Of a stretch of DNA of 33,371 nucleotides, positions 24,754 to 32,246 are shown piece after piece. The DNA comes from Ignavibacteria bacterium. Its GTDB lineage: Bacteria > Bacteroidota > Ignavibacteria > Tepidaquicellales > OLB5. The DNA is taken from contig JACSRQ010000083.1 of assembly GCA_014879675.1 (NCBI GenBank), forward strand, positions 1 to 33,371. The letters are read 5' to 3'. The notes under the pieces were generated by a model, which did no database searches, was not told the DNA's origin, and saw nothing but the letters and a program-made list of their open reading frames with translations. The first letter of the stretch is position 1. Every line of letters begins with the position of its first letter. A program made the translations under genes and the position numbers.

Positions 24754-27207
24754 TTATATCAATTGCTCAAGCTGGGCTTCAGTTTCAACCAAAACTTCGC
24801 GGGCTTTGCTGCCGTCAAACGGGCCAACTACGTTGGCAGATTCAAGCTCATCAACTATCCTCGCAGCGCGTGCGTAGCCAATCTTCAGCTTTCTCTGCAG
24901 CAGTGAAACTGAACCCTGCTGGTAACGCACAATTATTCTTGCTGCCTCCTCAAACAGATCGTCTCTTTCGTAACTTTCCTCGTAGGCTTTCTTCTTTTTT
25001 TGGTTTAATGAAGGCAGTTCATAGTTGCGTGTAAATCCCTTTTGTGCGCCTACAAATTCTGCTACCTTTTCCACTTCTTCACCTGAAATAAACGGACTTT
25101 GTATCCTGATCGGTTTGCCAACTCCCGGCGGAGTGTAAAGCATATCGCCTTTGCCAAGAAGCTGTTCCGCGCCGTTCATATCAAGTATAGTGCGGGAGTC
25201 TACCTTTGAATTCACAAGGAACGCAATCCTTGCCGGGAAATTCGCTTTGATAACACCCGTTATAACATCAACGCTTGGGCGTTGTGTTGCAAGTATCAGG
25301 TGAATACCAACTGCCCTTGCAAGCTGTGCAAGTCTCGCAATAGGCTCTTCAACTTCCTTGGATGCAGTAATCATAAGGTCAGCAAGCTCATCAATAATTA
25401 CAATAATGTACGGCATCTTACCGTGTTTAATGTTTTCATGATCTTTAAGCCTGCCTTCAATAAACTTCTTGTTGTAATCAGCAATATTCCTTACAGTAGC
25501 ATTGGCAAGCCTCTCGTAGCGCTTTTCCATTTCTATTTCAAGCCCCTTGAGAGCAAGAACTGCATTCTGCGGAATAGTAATTATTCTTTCAGCATAATCT
25601 TTTGAAAAAGTCAGGTAATGATTCTTCAGTTTTTCATACAGATTAAGCTCGATCTTCTTCGGGTCAATAAGTATAAACTTCAGGTCAGTTGGATGCAGCT
25701 TATACAGCAGGCTGGTTATAATGGTATTTATTCCAACACTCTTACCGGATCCGGTTGAACCTGCTACAAGCAAATGAGGCATTTTCGCAAGGTCATCAAC
25801 ATATACATCACCCGAAATCGTTTTGCCAAGCGCTATGGGCAATGCCATATTTGATTCAGCAAACTTCTTCGAGCCAACTACACTTCTTACTTTTACTGTT
25901 ACCGATTTGTGATTCGGTATTTCTACTCCAACGGTACCTTTGCCGGGTATAGGGATTATCATTCTGATACCGCGCGCCTTCATTGCAAGGGCGATATCAT
26001 CCTGCAGACTCTCGATACGGCTCAGTTTAACATCTTCGGCTGGTACAAGCTCATATAATGTAACAACCGGGCCGGGGGTGGCAATCACTTTTTCGATCTT
26101 TACTCCGAAATTTAGCAGCTTCGCCTGCAGCAGCCTGCCGTTAACTTTAAGTTCCTCGTCAGAGATCAGTTCAAGTTCTTCTTTCAGCGGTTCATCAAGC
26201 AGGTCAAGTGGAGGAAGTTTATAATCTTCGAGAAGCTCGACAGGAAAAATCTGCTCATCTTCAGCCGGCTCATCGGGTATTATATCGCCAATTTGAGGCC
26301 TGCGATTTGATGTTTTTACTATTGGAGGGATTTCAGGTACAGCCGTTTCCGTACTTAGAATATTCTTTTCAACTTCAAGCGGCAAATCTTTCTTAATCTC
26401 CGGTTTAACTTTTGGTTTAGCCTCAACCATTTCATTTTCCACCGGACGGTTTATTTTGGTATCTTTAATTACAGGTTCATCATCAATAATTTCTTCAGCA
26501 GGTTTTTTGCCGCCTCTTGAACGGACTATCTTTTCACGCTCTGATTTTATAACATCACGGTTTGTTTCAAGCTTCTTCTCTTCTTCTTTGCGCTCTTTCA
26601 TTTCATCCATAGAAGCGCGGAATTTCTCGCGGATAGAATCGAACAGCATCTTGATCCTTGCTATTGATTTGGCAATGTCTCTATCTATGAGCAGGAATGC
26701 AAACAGACCAACAAGTCCGAACAGCAGTATATACCCGCCCAGTGTTCCAAGCAGCAGGTAAAATATCGAGGAAAAATACTCTCCGCTTGTGCCAACCAGC
26801 GTGTATGGTATCTTATCAACACCTAATGTTGTGCGGAACATACCGAAGAGCGATGAGGTGAATATCATAAGGAAAAGCATGTACACGGAAAATTGCAGCA
26901 GCTCCAGCAGTGTACGTTTGCGTATCATCTGTATGCCGAATATTATCAGTAAAATGGGTATTACAAGAGAGAAATAACCGAATGCCCCACGCACAAAAAA
27001 TCCTGAGATCGCAACACCGATAATACCAAGCCAGTTTGATGTAGTAAAATTTGATGACTGGTTCTCTTTTTTGAATATTTCTGTAAAGGTCAGATTTTCA
27101 AGACGTGTTTCATCCGCAGCAGAATATGATACAATGCTTAATACTATAAGAAGGCTGAATAATATCAAAAAGAAGCCCAGTATCTGCTTCTTGTTTGAAA
27201 TAGGCAA
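24754..27207 (-). CDS. ftsK: DNA translocase FtsK
   Basis: The septum-anchored ATPase that pumps chromosomal DNA during division. Residues 8-175 hold about four to five membrane helices, and 190-350 form a charged linker, short for the family. The RecA-type motor has Walker A GSTGSGKS (483-490), Walker B VIIDE (603-607) and TQRPSVDVITG (641-651). Residues 751-805 are the gamma winged-helix domain (EEAARIIV...GSVSLLQRKLKIGYARAARIVDELE) that reads the KOPS sites. At 817 residues it has normal length. The start used here is TTG at 27207. Upstream the frame stays open to 27312 and reads as a basic, Ser-rich segment but has no ATG, GTG or TTG, so the true N-terminus is uncertain. It is last in the run that starts at 30172. 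Confidence 0.95.
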   Translation of the reverse strand: MPISNKKQILGFFLILFSLLIVLSIVSYSAADETRLENLTFTEIFKKENQSSNFTTSNWLGIIGVAISGFFVRGAFGYFSLVIPILLIIFGIQMIRKRTLLELLQFSVYMLFLMIFTSSLFGMFRTTLGVDKIPYTLVGTSGEYFSSIFYLLLGTLGGYILLFGLVGLFAFLLIDRDIAKSIARIKMLFDSIREKFRASMDEMKERKEEEKKLETNRDVIKSEREKIVRSRGGKKPAEEIIDDEPVIKDTKINRPVENEMVEAKPKVKPEIKKDLPLEVEKNILSTETAVPEIPPIVKTSNRRPQIGDIIPDEPAEDEQIFPVELLEDYKLPPLDLLDEPLKEELELISDEELKVNGRLLQAKLLNFGVKIEKVIATPGPVVTLYELVPAEDVKLSRIESLQDDIALAMKARGIRMIIPIPGKGTVGVEIPNHKSVTVKVRSVVGSKKFAESNMALPIALGKTISGDVYVDDLAKMPHLLVAGSTGSGKSVGINTIITSLLYKLHPTDLKFILIDPKKIELNLYEKLKNHYLTFSKDYAERIITIPQNAVLALKGLEIEMEKRYERLANATVRNIADYNKKFIEGRLKDHENIKHGKMPYIIVIIDELADLMITASKEVEEPIARLAQLARAVGIHLILATQRPSVDVITGVIKANFPARIAFLVNSKVDSRTILDMNGAEQLLGKGDMLYTPPGVGKPIRIQSPFISGEEVEKVAEFVGAQKGFTRNYELPSLNQKKKKAYEESYERDDLFEEAARIIVRYQQGSVSLLQRKLKIGYARAARIVDELESANVVGPFDGSKAREVLVETEAQLEQLI

Positions 27208-27325
27208 GCCTTCTTCAAATTTCCTGCCTGTAGTCTTCTTTGATGAATCGCCGGAAGACTCTCTTCTTCTATTTCTCGGTTTGCCGCTGCTGATGTTTGT
27301 TGTTTTTAGTGGTTATTAAAGTTTA

Positions 27326-28150
27326 TCAACCTGCGTTCTTTTGGGTTACCCTTTTCATCGTCAGCTTGGGGTCGGATGCAAATGCTTCTATAGATTTGAT
27401 GACACCGCTTCTCAATATTGGCAGCATATCATACTTATCAACAATTGCGCATTCGTTCAGGTCGTCTTCAAATCCGATGGATATAAGGTATTTTCCATGT
27501 TCGCTATCGTGCAGCATTTTCAGCAGGTCCTTTTTATACGCGGAATACAGCTTTGATGCACCGCGTGATGAATCGGTTAGTACATATTTGCCCCTGCCTG
27601 CAAGGGTTTTAAGCCTGCTAACAAGCATTCCGGCACAAACAGTATCTTCAAGCGAGAACTCGCCATCTTTACCTGCGCATAGAATAATAAAATCTTCATT
27701 AAGCTCATAAAGGAACCGTGCAACTCTTTCCATGTTCACAAATCCCAATACAACGCAGTTGTGCGCGAACTTGGATTTAATAAGAGAAGGCGTGCCATTG
27801 GTGCTGTGGAATACAAGTATCTTCCCTTTTACGGTTTCTTCATTGTATTCTTTGATGGAGTTGCCAAGGTTGAATCCCTGAATTATCTTACCGTGTTTTT
27901 CACCGCACAGAAGCGCCTGCCCTTCCGAATTCCGGCCGATCATACCTGCCGATGCGATACTATCGGTAGGTATGATCTCTTTTGCTCCGTTCGAAAGACC
28001 TGTTATCATCGTTGTTGAAGTTCTGAGTACATCAATTACAACAACATTTTTATCTTTTAAAATAAGATCTGAGTCAACATAATCATGAGAAAAGTACAGA
28101 CTTATTTGAAGGGGATTATGTTCCATCTTACTGCTTTCCAAAATATTCAT
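27326..28150 (-). CDS. comB: ComB-family 2-phosphosulfolactate phosphatase
   Basis: A 274-residue ComB-family protein. The characterised archaeal enzyme removes phosphate from 2-phosphosulfolactate in coenzyme M synthesis and needs Mg2+. Family motifs are VVVIDVLRTSTTM (36-48), LLCGEKHGKIIQGFNLGNS and FHSTNGT, followed by LCAGKDGEFSLEDTVCAG. In bacteria the substrate is often unclear, as coenzyme M is rarely made; sulfolactate metabolism or another phosphatase role is possible. The start ATG overlaps the gcvT stop by 1 nt (TAATG). No comA or comC is visible. Confidence 0.88.
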   Translation of the reverse strand: MNILESSKMEHNPLQISLYFSHDYVDSDLILKDKNVVVIDVLRTSTTMITGLSNGAKEIIPTDSIASAGMIGRNSEGQALLCGEKHGKIIQGFNLGNSIKEYNEETVKGKILVFHSTNGTPSLIKSKFAHNCVVLGFVNMERVARFLYELNEDFIILCAGKDGEFSLEDTVCAGMLVSRLKTLAGRGKYVLTDSSRGASKLYSAYKKDLLKMLHDSEHGKYLISIGFEDDLNECAIVDKYDMLPILRSGVIKSIEAFASDPKLTMKRVTQKNAG

Positions 28151-29244
28151 TAACTCTTTCCAACAAAAGGAATTTTATTCACTTCTGCATCTATAAAATC
28201 ATTTCTTACTTTAATTTTGATCCGTGTACCTGGTTCCGCATATTTTGCTTCAACATAACCAAGTCCTATATTTTTGTTCAAACAGGGCGAGATGCTGCCG
28301 CTTGTAACAAATCCGATCTTATTTTCGTCATTATATATTTCATAGCCATGCCTTGCAGCAAGCCTTCCTTCTACAATAAATCCAACCAGTTTCCTTGCCG
28401 GGCCATTAGCCAGCTCAGAATCTACTTTTGCCTTGCCGTTGAATTCACCTTTCTTAGGCTTAGTGATCCAGCCAAGTCCGGCTTCAATCGTATTGGTGGT
28501 TTTATCTATGTCATTTCCATAGAGGCAATATCCTGCTTCAAGCCTAAGGGTATCGCGGGCACCAAGCCCGATCGGTTTTATGTTGAATTCCTCACCGGTT
28601 CTAAAAACCTCTTTCCATATCTTTTCTGAGGTTGTTTTATCCGAGGGAATGTAAATTTCGAATCCCATTCCTTCGCCGGTATAACCGGTCCTTGATATTA
28701 TTGTATCAACTCCGCAAACTTTACCTTCTGCAAAAGTATAATACTTCAGGGATGAAAGGTCTGTATCGGTAAGCTTCTGCAGGATCGTGATCGAATTTTT
28801 GCCCTGTATTGCCAGCAGCGAAAAATCGTCGCTTCTGTTCGTAAGCTCAACTTCAAAGCCGTCCTTATTTGAGGAAAGCCAGTTGAAATCTTTTTCAATA
28901 TTTGAAGCATTTACAACAAGCATGTAGTAATCACCGAAACAGTAAACCAACAGGTCATCAACAACGCCGCCATCTTCGTAGCACATTGCTGAATATTGCA
29001 CTTTACCCGGTGTAAGTTTTGAAGCATCATTGGTTGTACATTTCTGAATAAAAGCGAGTGCATCTTTCCCTTTCACGAAAAATTCACCCATATGAGAAAC
29101 ATCAAAAACACCAACGGAGTTGCGGACTGCCATATGTTCGGCAATGATGCCCTCGTATTGGACAGGCATTTCAAAGCCGGCGAAATCAACTATTTTAGCA
29201 TTGTATGCTTTGTGAAGATCGTAAAAAGCTGTTTGTTTTGACAC
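28150..29244 (-). CDS. gcvT: Aminomethyltransferase GcvT (glycine cleavage T protein)
   Basis: The T protein of the glycine cleavage system, which transfers the methylene group from the aminomethyl-lipoyl H protein to tetrahydrofolate. The 364-residue length fits. Motifs include '[14 protein letters not shown]', '[12 protein letters not shown]', '[13 protein letters not shown]', '[17 protein letters not shown]' and '[20 protein letters not shown]'. The start is GTG at 29244; the next ATG (residue 27) would remove a conserved segment. It begins 2 nt after the HicB stop and ends overlapping comB. gcvH and gcvP are not in the window. Confidence 0.96.
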   Translation of the reverse strand: MSKQTAFYDLHKAYNAKIVDFAGFEMPVQYEGIIAEHMAVRNSVGVFDVSHMGEFFVKGKDALAFIQKCTTNDASKLTPGKVQYSAMCYEDGGVVDDLLVYCFGDYYMLVVNASNIEKDFNWLSSNKDGFEVELTNRSDDFSLLAIQGKNSITILQKLTDTDLSSLKYYTFAEGKVCGVDTIISRTGYTGEGMGFEIYIPSDKTTSEKIWKEVFRTGEEFNIKPIGLGARDTLRLEAGYCLYGNDIDKTTNTIEAGLGWITKPKKGEFNGKAKVDSELANGPARKLVGFIVEGRLAARHGYEIYNDENKIGFVTSGSISPCLNKNIGLGYVEAKYAEPGTRIKIKVRNDFIDAEVNKIPFVGKS

Positions 29245-29246
29245 AG

Positions 29247-29519
29247 TTAAGCTATAGCTCTCTTTCTTAATTGTTTGTTCTTTGAAGCAAATTTTACTGC
29301 AGATCTAAACTTAAAAAAACCAGATTTCATTGTTGAGGGTACAGGAATTTTCTCTCCCTGTAAAATCATACCTTCAATATGGAATTCAATGGCTTCTTTA
29401 ATCAATTTCTCTGTTTCCGCTTTTGTTTTACCTGCTGCTGCACATCCCGGAAGATCGGGTACATAAGCCGAATAACCGGTTTTGGTCTTTTCGAAAACGA
29501 CTAAATATTCTACTCCCAA
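29247..29519 (-). CDS. Orphan HicB-family protein
   Basis: A 90-residue HicB-like protein: the core 'VVFEKTKTGYSAYVPDLPGCAAAGKTKAETEKLIKEAIEFHIEGM' matches the family, with a C-terminal basic tail of about 25 residues (FFKFRSAVKFASKN). The start is TTG at 29519, with no ATG available. The gaps are 5 nt to the aldolase gene and 2 nt to gcvT, so there is no room for a hicA partner on either side. It may be a solitary regulator, a relic of a lost toxin pair, or an antitoxin for a toxin elsewhere. It is clearly different from the other HicB in the window (67 residues). Confidence 0.85.
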   Translation of the reverse strand: MGVEYLVVFEKTKTGYSAYVPDLPGCAAAGKTKAETEKLIKEAIEFHIEGMILQGEKIPVPSTMKSGFFKFRSAVKFASKNKQLRKRAIA

Positions 29520-29524
29520 GCTGT

Positions 29525-30172
29525 TTATCCCTGGTTTTTCTTCCAGTCAGCAAGGAATTTCTCCAGTCCCATATCGGTCAGCGGATGTTTTACAAGCTGT
29601 TTGATGACATTGAACGGTATGGTACATATATCTGCCCCAATCATGCATGAATCAACAAAATGCATTGGGTGGCGGACACTGGCAACCAAAATCTCTGTTT
29701 CATAGCCATAATTGCCGTAAATCTGCACTATCTGTTCAATAAGCTGCATTCCATCCTGGGAAATATCATCAAGCCTGCCGATAAACGGACTAATAATTGT
29801 TGCACCTGCTTTTGCTGCCAGAACTGCCTGTGACGGCGAAAAGCATAATGTTACATTTGTGTTTATGCCTTCTTCAGAAAAAGTCTTTACTGCCTTCAAT
29901 CCTTCAAGTATTAAAGGAACCTTAACTACAATATTCGGAGCAATTTTTGAAAGTTCTCTTCCTTCTTTAATGATTCCTTCGTAATCGGTAGAGATAACTT
30001 CGGCACTTACCGGACCTGAGACTATTTTACATATTTCTTCATAAGTTTTGCGGACATCTTTATGTCCTTCTTTTGCCATGAGTGAAGGGTTTGTTGTTAC
30101 GCCATCAAGTATCCCATAACTTGCCGCTTCTTTTATCTCACTTAAGCTTGCGGTATCAATAAATATTTTCAT
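29525..30172 (-). CDS. fsa: Fructose-6-phosphate aldolase / short transaldolase
   Basis: A 215-residue class I aldolase of the small transaldolase/FSA family. The Schiff-base lysine is Lys84 in VVKVPL; Asp6 (IDTA), TTNPS (26-30), [11 protein letters not shown] and 'SPFIGRLDD' are the other active-site stretches. The family splits into fructose-6-phosphate aldolases and true transaldolases. I cannot separate them reliably here, but the short length is shared by both. The ATG at 30172 has AGGAA upstream and is preceded by the best promoter match in the window. It leads a run of genes with an orphan HicB, gcvT, comB and ftsK. Confidence 0.9.
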   Translation of the reverse strand: MKIFIDTASLSEIKEAASYGILDGVTTNPSLMAKEGHKDVRKTYEEICKIVSGPVSAEVISTDYEGIIKEGRELSKIAPNIVVKVPLILEGLKAVKTFSEEGINTNVTLCFSPSQAVLAAKAGATIISPFIGRLDDISQDGMQLIEQIVQIYGNYGYETEILVASVRHPMHFVDSCMIGADICTIPFNVIKQLVKHPLTDMGLEKFLADWKKNQG

Positions 30173-30202
30173 AAGAAATTCCTTTTTTTGTTAGATTATC
30201 TT

Positions 30203-30233
30203 CAAATATAGCGAAAAGTTAGAGTCTTATCAA
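30203..30233 (-). promoter_or_regulatory. Bacteroidota-type promoter for the aldolase-gcvT-ftsK run
   Basis: On the minus strand: TTG at 30233-30231, 20-nt spacer, TATATTTG at 30210-30203. It has the same -7 sequence and spacing as the promoter at 3201-3231. Transcription would begin near 30197, about 25 nt before the ATG. Confidence 0.6.
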
Positions 30234-30362
30234 TTTAATGATTTGCCCCTAATTGGACCTTGTTTTGAAGCAGATTGCCCTGTTTTCAATATATATTAAC
30301 CACTTAGTACCCGAAAAGGTTTGGAAAATCAATTACACTGATTGATGGCAAGTAATATTATA

Positions 30363-30812
30363 CTAATTATGATGCCCAAAAATAATGTTTAGCACCCACA
30401 TTATGAGGATAAATGTCGTAGGAATGTACCACAACCGGTAAGCCGGCTTCCTGAGTACAACTTTCATTTTGAACAGTGCCAGCAGGAAGATCACAAGATA
30501 TATGGCGCCGAAAATGATGTAGAAGGCTAGACCAAGAGGATTGTAGTAGAATGATTGTGCTATGTAAAAGTCTGTTATACATGAAAATACCCTGCCCATC
30601 CCGCACATAGGGCATGGGATATCGGTAAAAGTATAAAGCGGGCAGCCGTTAATGCTTGGCACTCCAAGTACATCGGTAAAAAAATGCTCAAGCGGATTCA
30701 GGTACACGTTCAGCAGTCCAACTCCGGCTATCAGCAGCAATATCCAAATTATACGGCGGCGTTCGGCCGGAAGCACGGGTTCTATTGAGTAAAACTTATT
30801 GCTGCGGAACAT
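30363..30812 (-). CDS. DUF2752 membrane protein
   Basis: A 149-residue inner-membrane protein of the DUF2752 family, function unknown. The family motif is visible: 'GCPLYTFTDIPCPMCGMGR' followed by an aromatic stretch and 'YYNPLGLAF', with three to four hydrophobic segments. The cysteine cluster (CP....CPMCG) could bind metal. Its start overlaps the end of the upstream gene by 17 nt, so the two are probably translated together. A weak hairpin with T tail at 30346-30325 lies just after its stop codon. Confidence 0.88.
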   Translation of the reverse strand: MFRSNKFYSIEPVLPAERRRIIWILLLIAGVGLLNVYLNPLEHFFTDVLGVPSINGCPLYTFTDIPCPMCGMGRVFSCITDFYIAQSFYYNPLGLAFYIIFGAIYLVIFLLALFKMKVVLRKPAYRLWYIPTTFILIMWVLNIIFGHHN

Positions 30813-31305
30813 TGCGGCGTTTATTCATAATTGATGCGGCAAGGAGGCCCCCAAGCGGACCAAAAATGCAATGGCTTACTATTCGTGAAAACAACTCTAC
30901 TCCTATCATGATCGTGCTGAATCCGTTCTTTTGGTATTCGTTGAATACCGTCTGAAGCATTTTTTCGGATTCGGGAGGAATAGGTATGCTGTACTGTTCG
31001 GTCATTTTATAAACAAGATCAACGGGATTCTGCTGGCTTATCATCATTATCAGTGTAGAAAAAATCACATACACTATAGCAGATATGATCCCCGAAAGCA
31101 GCCCTATCATGATGCCGTCTTTGTTCTGTATAAAGCCTCCGGCTTTTTCAAGCTGGCGGCCGTAATAATATGTACCCGCCGCACCGCCGAAGACGATACC
31201 TGCGCAGCACAGTACGTTCAGCAGATTCAGTACAGGGAAAATTGAAATAAAAACCATCAGGAATGAACTGATGATAACAGGTGTAAATTTACTTGGCTGA
31301 TTCAT
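30796..31305 (-). CDS. Small membrane protein, DUF4199-like (tentative)
   Basis: A 169-residue protein with four likely membrane helices: residues 8-35 (VIISSFLMVFISIFPVLNLL), then CCAGIVFGGAAGTYYYG, LLSGIISAIVYVIFSTLIMM and the C-terminal FGPLGGLLAASIM. The layout, with 'GGAAGTYYYGRQ' and 'GIMIGLLSGIISA', resembles DUF4199 and related small membrane families, but I cannot name it firmly. It has ATG at 31305 and overlaps the DUF2752 gene by 17 nt. The loop between helices 3 and 4 is acidic and polar and probably outside. No enzymatic motif is seen. Confidence 0.75.
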   Translation of the reverse strand: MNQPSKFTPVIISSFLMVFISIFPVLNLLNVLCCAGIVFGGAAGTYYYGRQLEKAGGFIQNKDGIMIGLLSGIISAIVYVIFSTLIMMISQQNPVDLVYKMTEQYSIPIPPESEKMLQTVFNEYQKNGFSTIMIGVELFSRIVSHCIFGPLGGLLAASIMNKRRNVPQQ

Positions 31306-31387
31306 ATTATTTAAACTTTATTTTCTAAACAAAGAATTAAAACAAATACCTGCACTTAGATTGTTATAAATTTCCGGAAGCAAATTG

Positions 31388-31891
31388 TTATTTCTTCGGA
31401 ATTACATCCGGCGGTGTAAAATACTCATAAAAAACCCGTATCGTGCCGGGAATAATGAAGAACGGCAGAACAACACCAATTGCCGCACCGGTAAGGTCGC
31501 GTGTCAGGAAGCTGTTCTTTTGTATATCCATCAGGTCGAGGGCAACATCAAGCAGCATAAACCCAACGGGAATAAACAGGTACCAAAGCGAAGGTAGATC
31601 GATATTGCTGAGCTTCCGGATGAACGGGTAAATTATTACGCCAAGCAGGAATGCAAAGTATATCGATGTACAGCGCGAGCACACCCCAAGCTTATGCTCC
31701 CAAAGATGATGCGAGCGGCTATCAAGCTGGTGGCATGACTTCGCGAAAAATCCGTATATGCCTTCCGAAACCTCACCGCGGAATCCCTGCTGACCTGCCC
31801 ACATTGGAGCAATTAGTATTCCCGCGCACCATAAAATTGATATGGCGAGGATGACTGCGAATATTACTTTTTGGTATCTTTTAATTTGCAT
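31388..31891 (-). CDS. DUF2085 membrane protein
   Basis: A 167-residue inner-membrane protein of the DUF2085 family, function unknown. The signature is 'CHQLDSRSHHLWEHKLGVCSRCTSIYFAF', with a His/Cys cluster (CHQ, then CSRC) that could bind metal, between a first helix (residues 8-28) and three later ones. Its start codon is ATG at 31891. It is 82 nt upstream of the small membrane protein gene, and all three genes run in the same direction. The neighbouring DUF2752 protein also has a membrane-flanking Cys cluster, so the three may form one small membrane module. Confidence 0.88.
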   Translation of the reverse strand: MQIKRYQKVIFAVILAISILWCAGILIAPMWAGQQGFRGEVSEGIYGFFAKSCHQLDSRSHHLWEHKLGVCSRCTSIYFAFLLGVIIYPFIRKLSNIDLPSLWYLFIPVGFMLLDVALDLMDIQKNSFLTRDLTGAAIGVVLPFFIIPGTIRVFYEYFTPPDVIPKK

Positions 31892-31905
31892 TTTAGTGAG
31901 ACTTC

Positions 31906-32180
31906 TCGTGCGACGAATACAGGCTTCGATAAACTGCAGAAAAAAATTGTTCCAGACATTCCTAAGTTCACCCTAAAAACTAATTTCGTGACACGAGTAT
32001 CTTCTGTACAATCCTCGCTGCATGACCAGAACTTTCGATAATTCCTTCCATTCCCAAACTGGAGTTTGGGAATGAGGTTAAAAAAGATCTGGTTTCGCAA
32101 AACGAATATCTTTCCATGAGACCCAGCCCTAATGATTGCCCCTTCTCCTTTTAGGAGAGGGGTTGGGGGTGAGGTTAAAA
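31906..32180. repeat. Second hairpin array
   Basis: Two small hairpins have the same stem: TCGT-GCG-ACGA (31906-31916) and TCGT-GAC-ACGA (31986-31996), each followed by a similar (A/G)TA(C/T). Two larger units follow: an 11-bp stem CATTCCCAAAC / GTTTGGGAATG (32049-32074), and CCCC-T-TCTCC / GGAGA-GGGG (32139-32162) followed by GTTGGG. Both larger units end in the same 3' tail, TGAGGTTAAAA (32073-32083 and 32170-32180). This suggests a dispersed repeat family. Confidence 0.65.
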
Positions 32181-32210
32181 TAAAAAACGTCCCGCAAATT
32201 ACGGGACGTT
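32181..32210 (-). terminator. Terminator of the PorV/PorQ-family gene
   Basis: AACGTCCCG (32186-32194) and CGGGACGTT (32202-32210) form a 9-bp stem with a 7-nt loop. On the minus strand a T-rich run follows directly. It lies 36 nt after the stop codon at 32247 and is the strongest intrinsic terminator in the window. Confidence 0.8.
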
Positions 32211-32246
32211 ATTCAAAAATTCTATGAATTTATTTTAGCTGCAGTA

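Larger units (their letters stand above)
31892..32246. other. Gene-free stretch with hairpins
   Basis: No gene is visible over these 355 nt. It holds two TCGT-N3-ACGA hairpins, two larger hairpin units with a common 3' tail and the terminator of the PorV/PorQ-family gene, each listed separately. No TTG / TAnnTTTG promoter was found for the DUF2085 gene. Confidence 0.6.

Noticed and set aside
30325-30346. Terminator after the DUF2752 gene (ATCAAT / ATTGAT stem)
   Set aside because: The stem is only 6 bp and AT-rich; it is mentioned in the gene entry but is too weak for its own feature.
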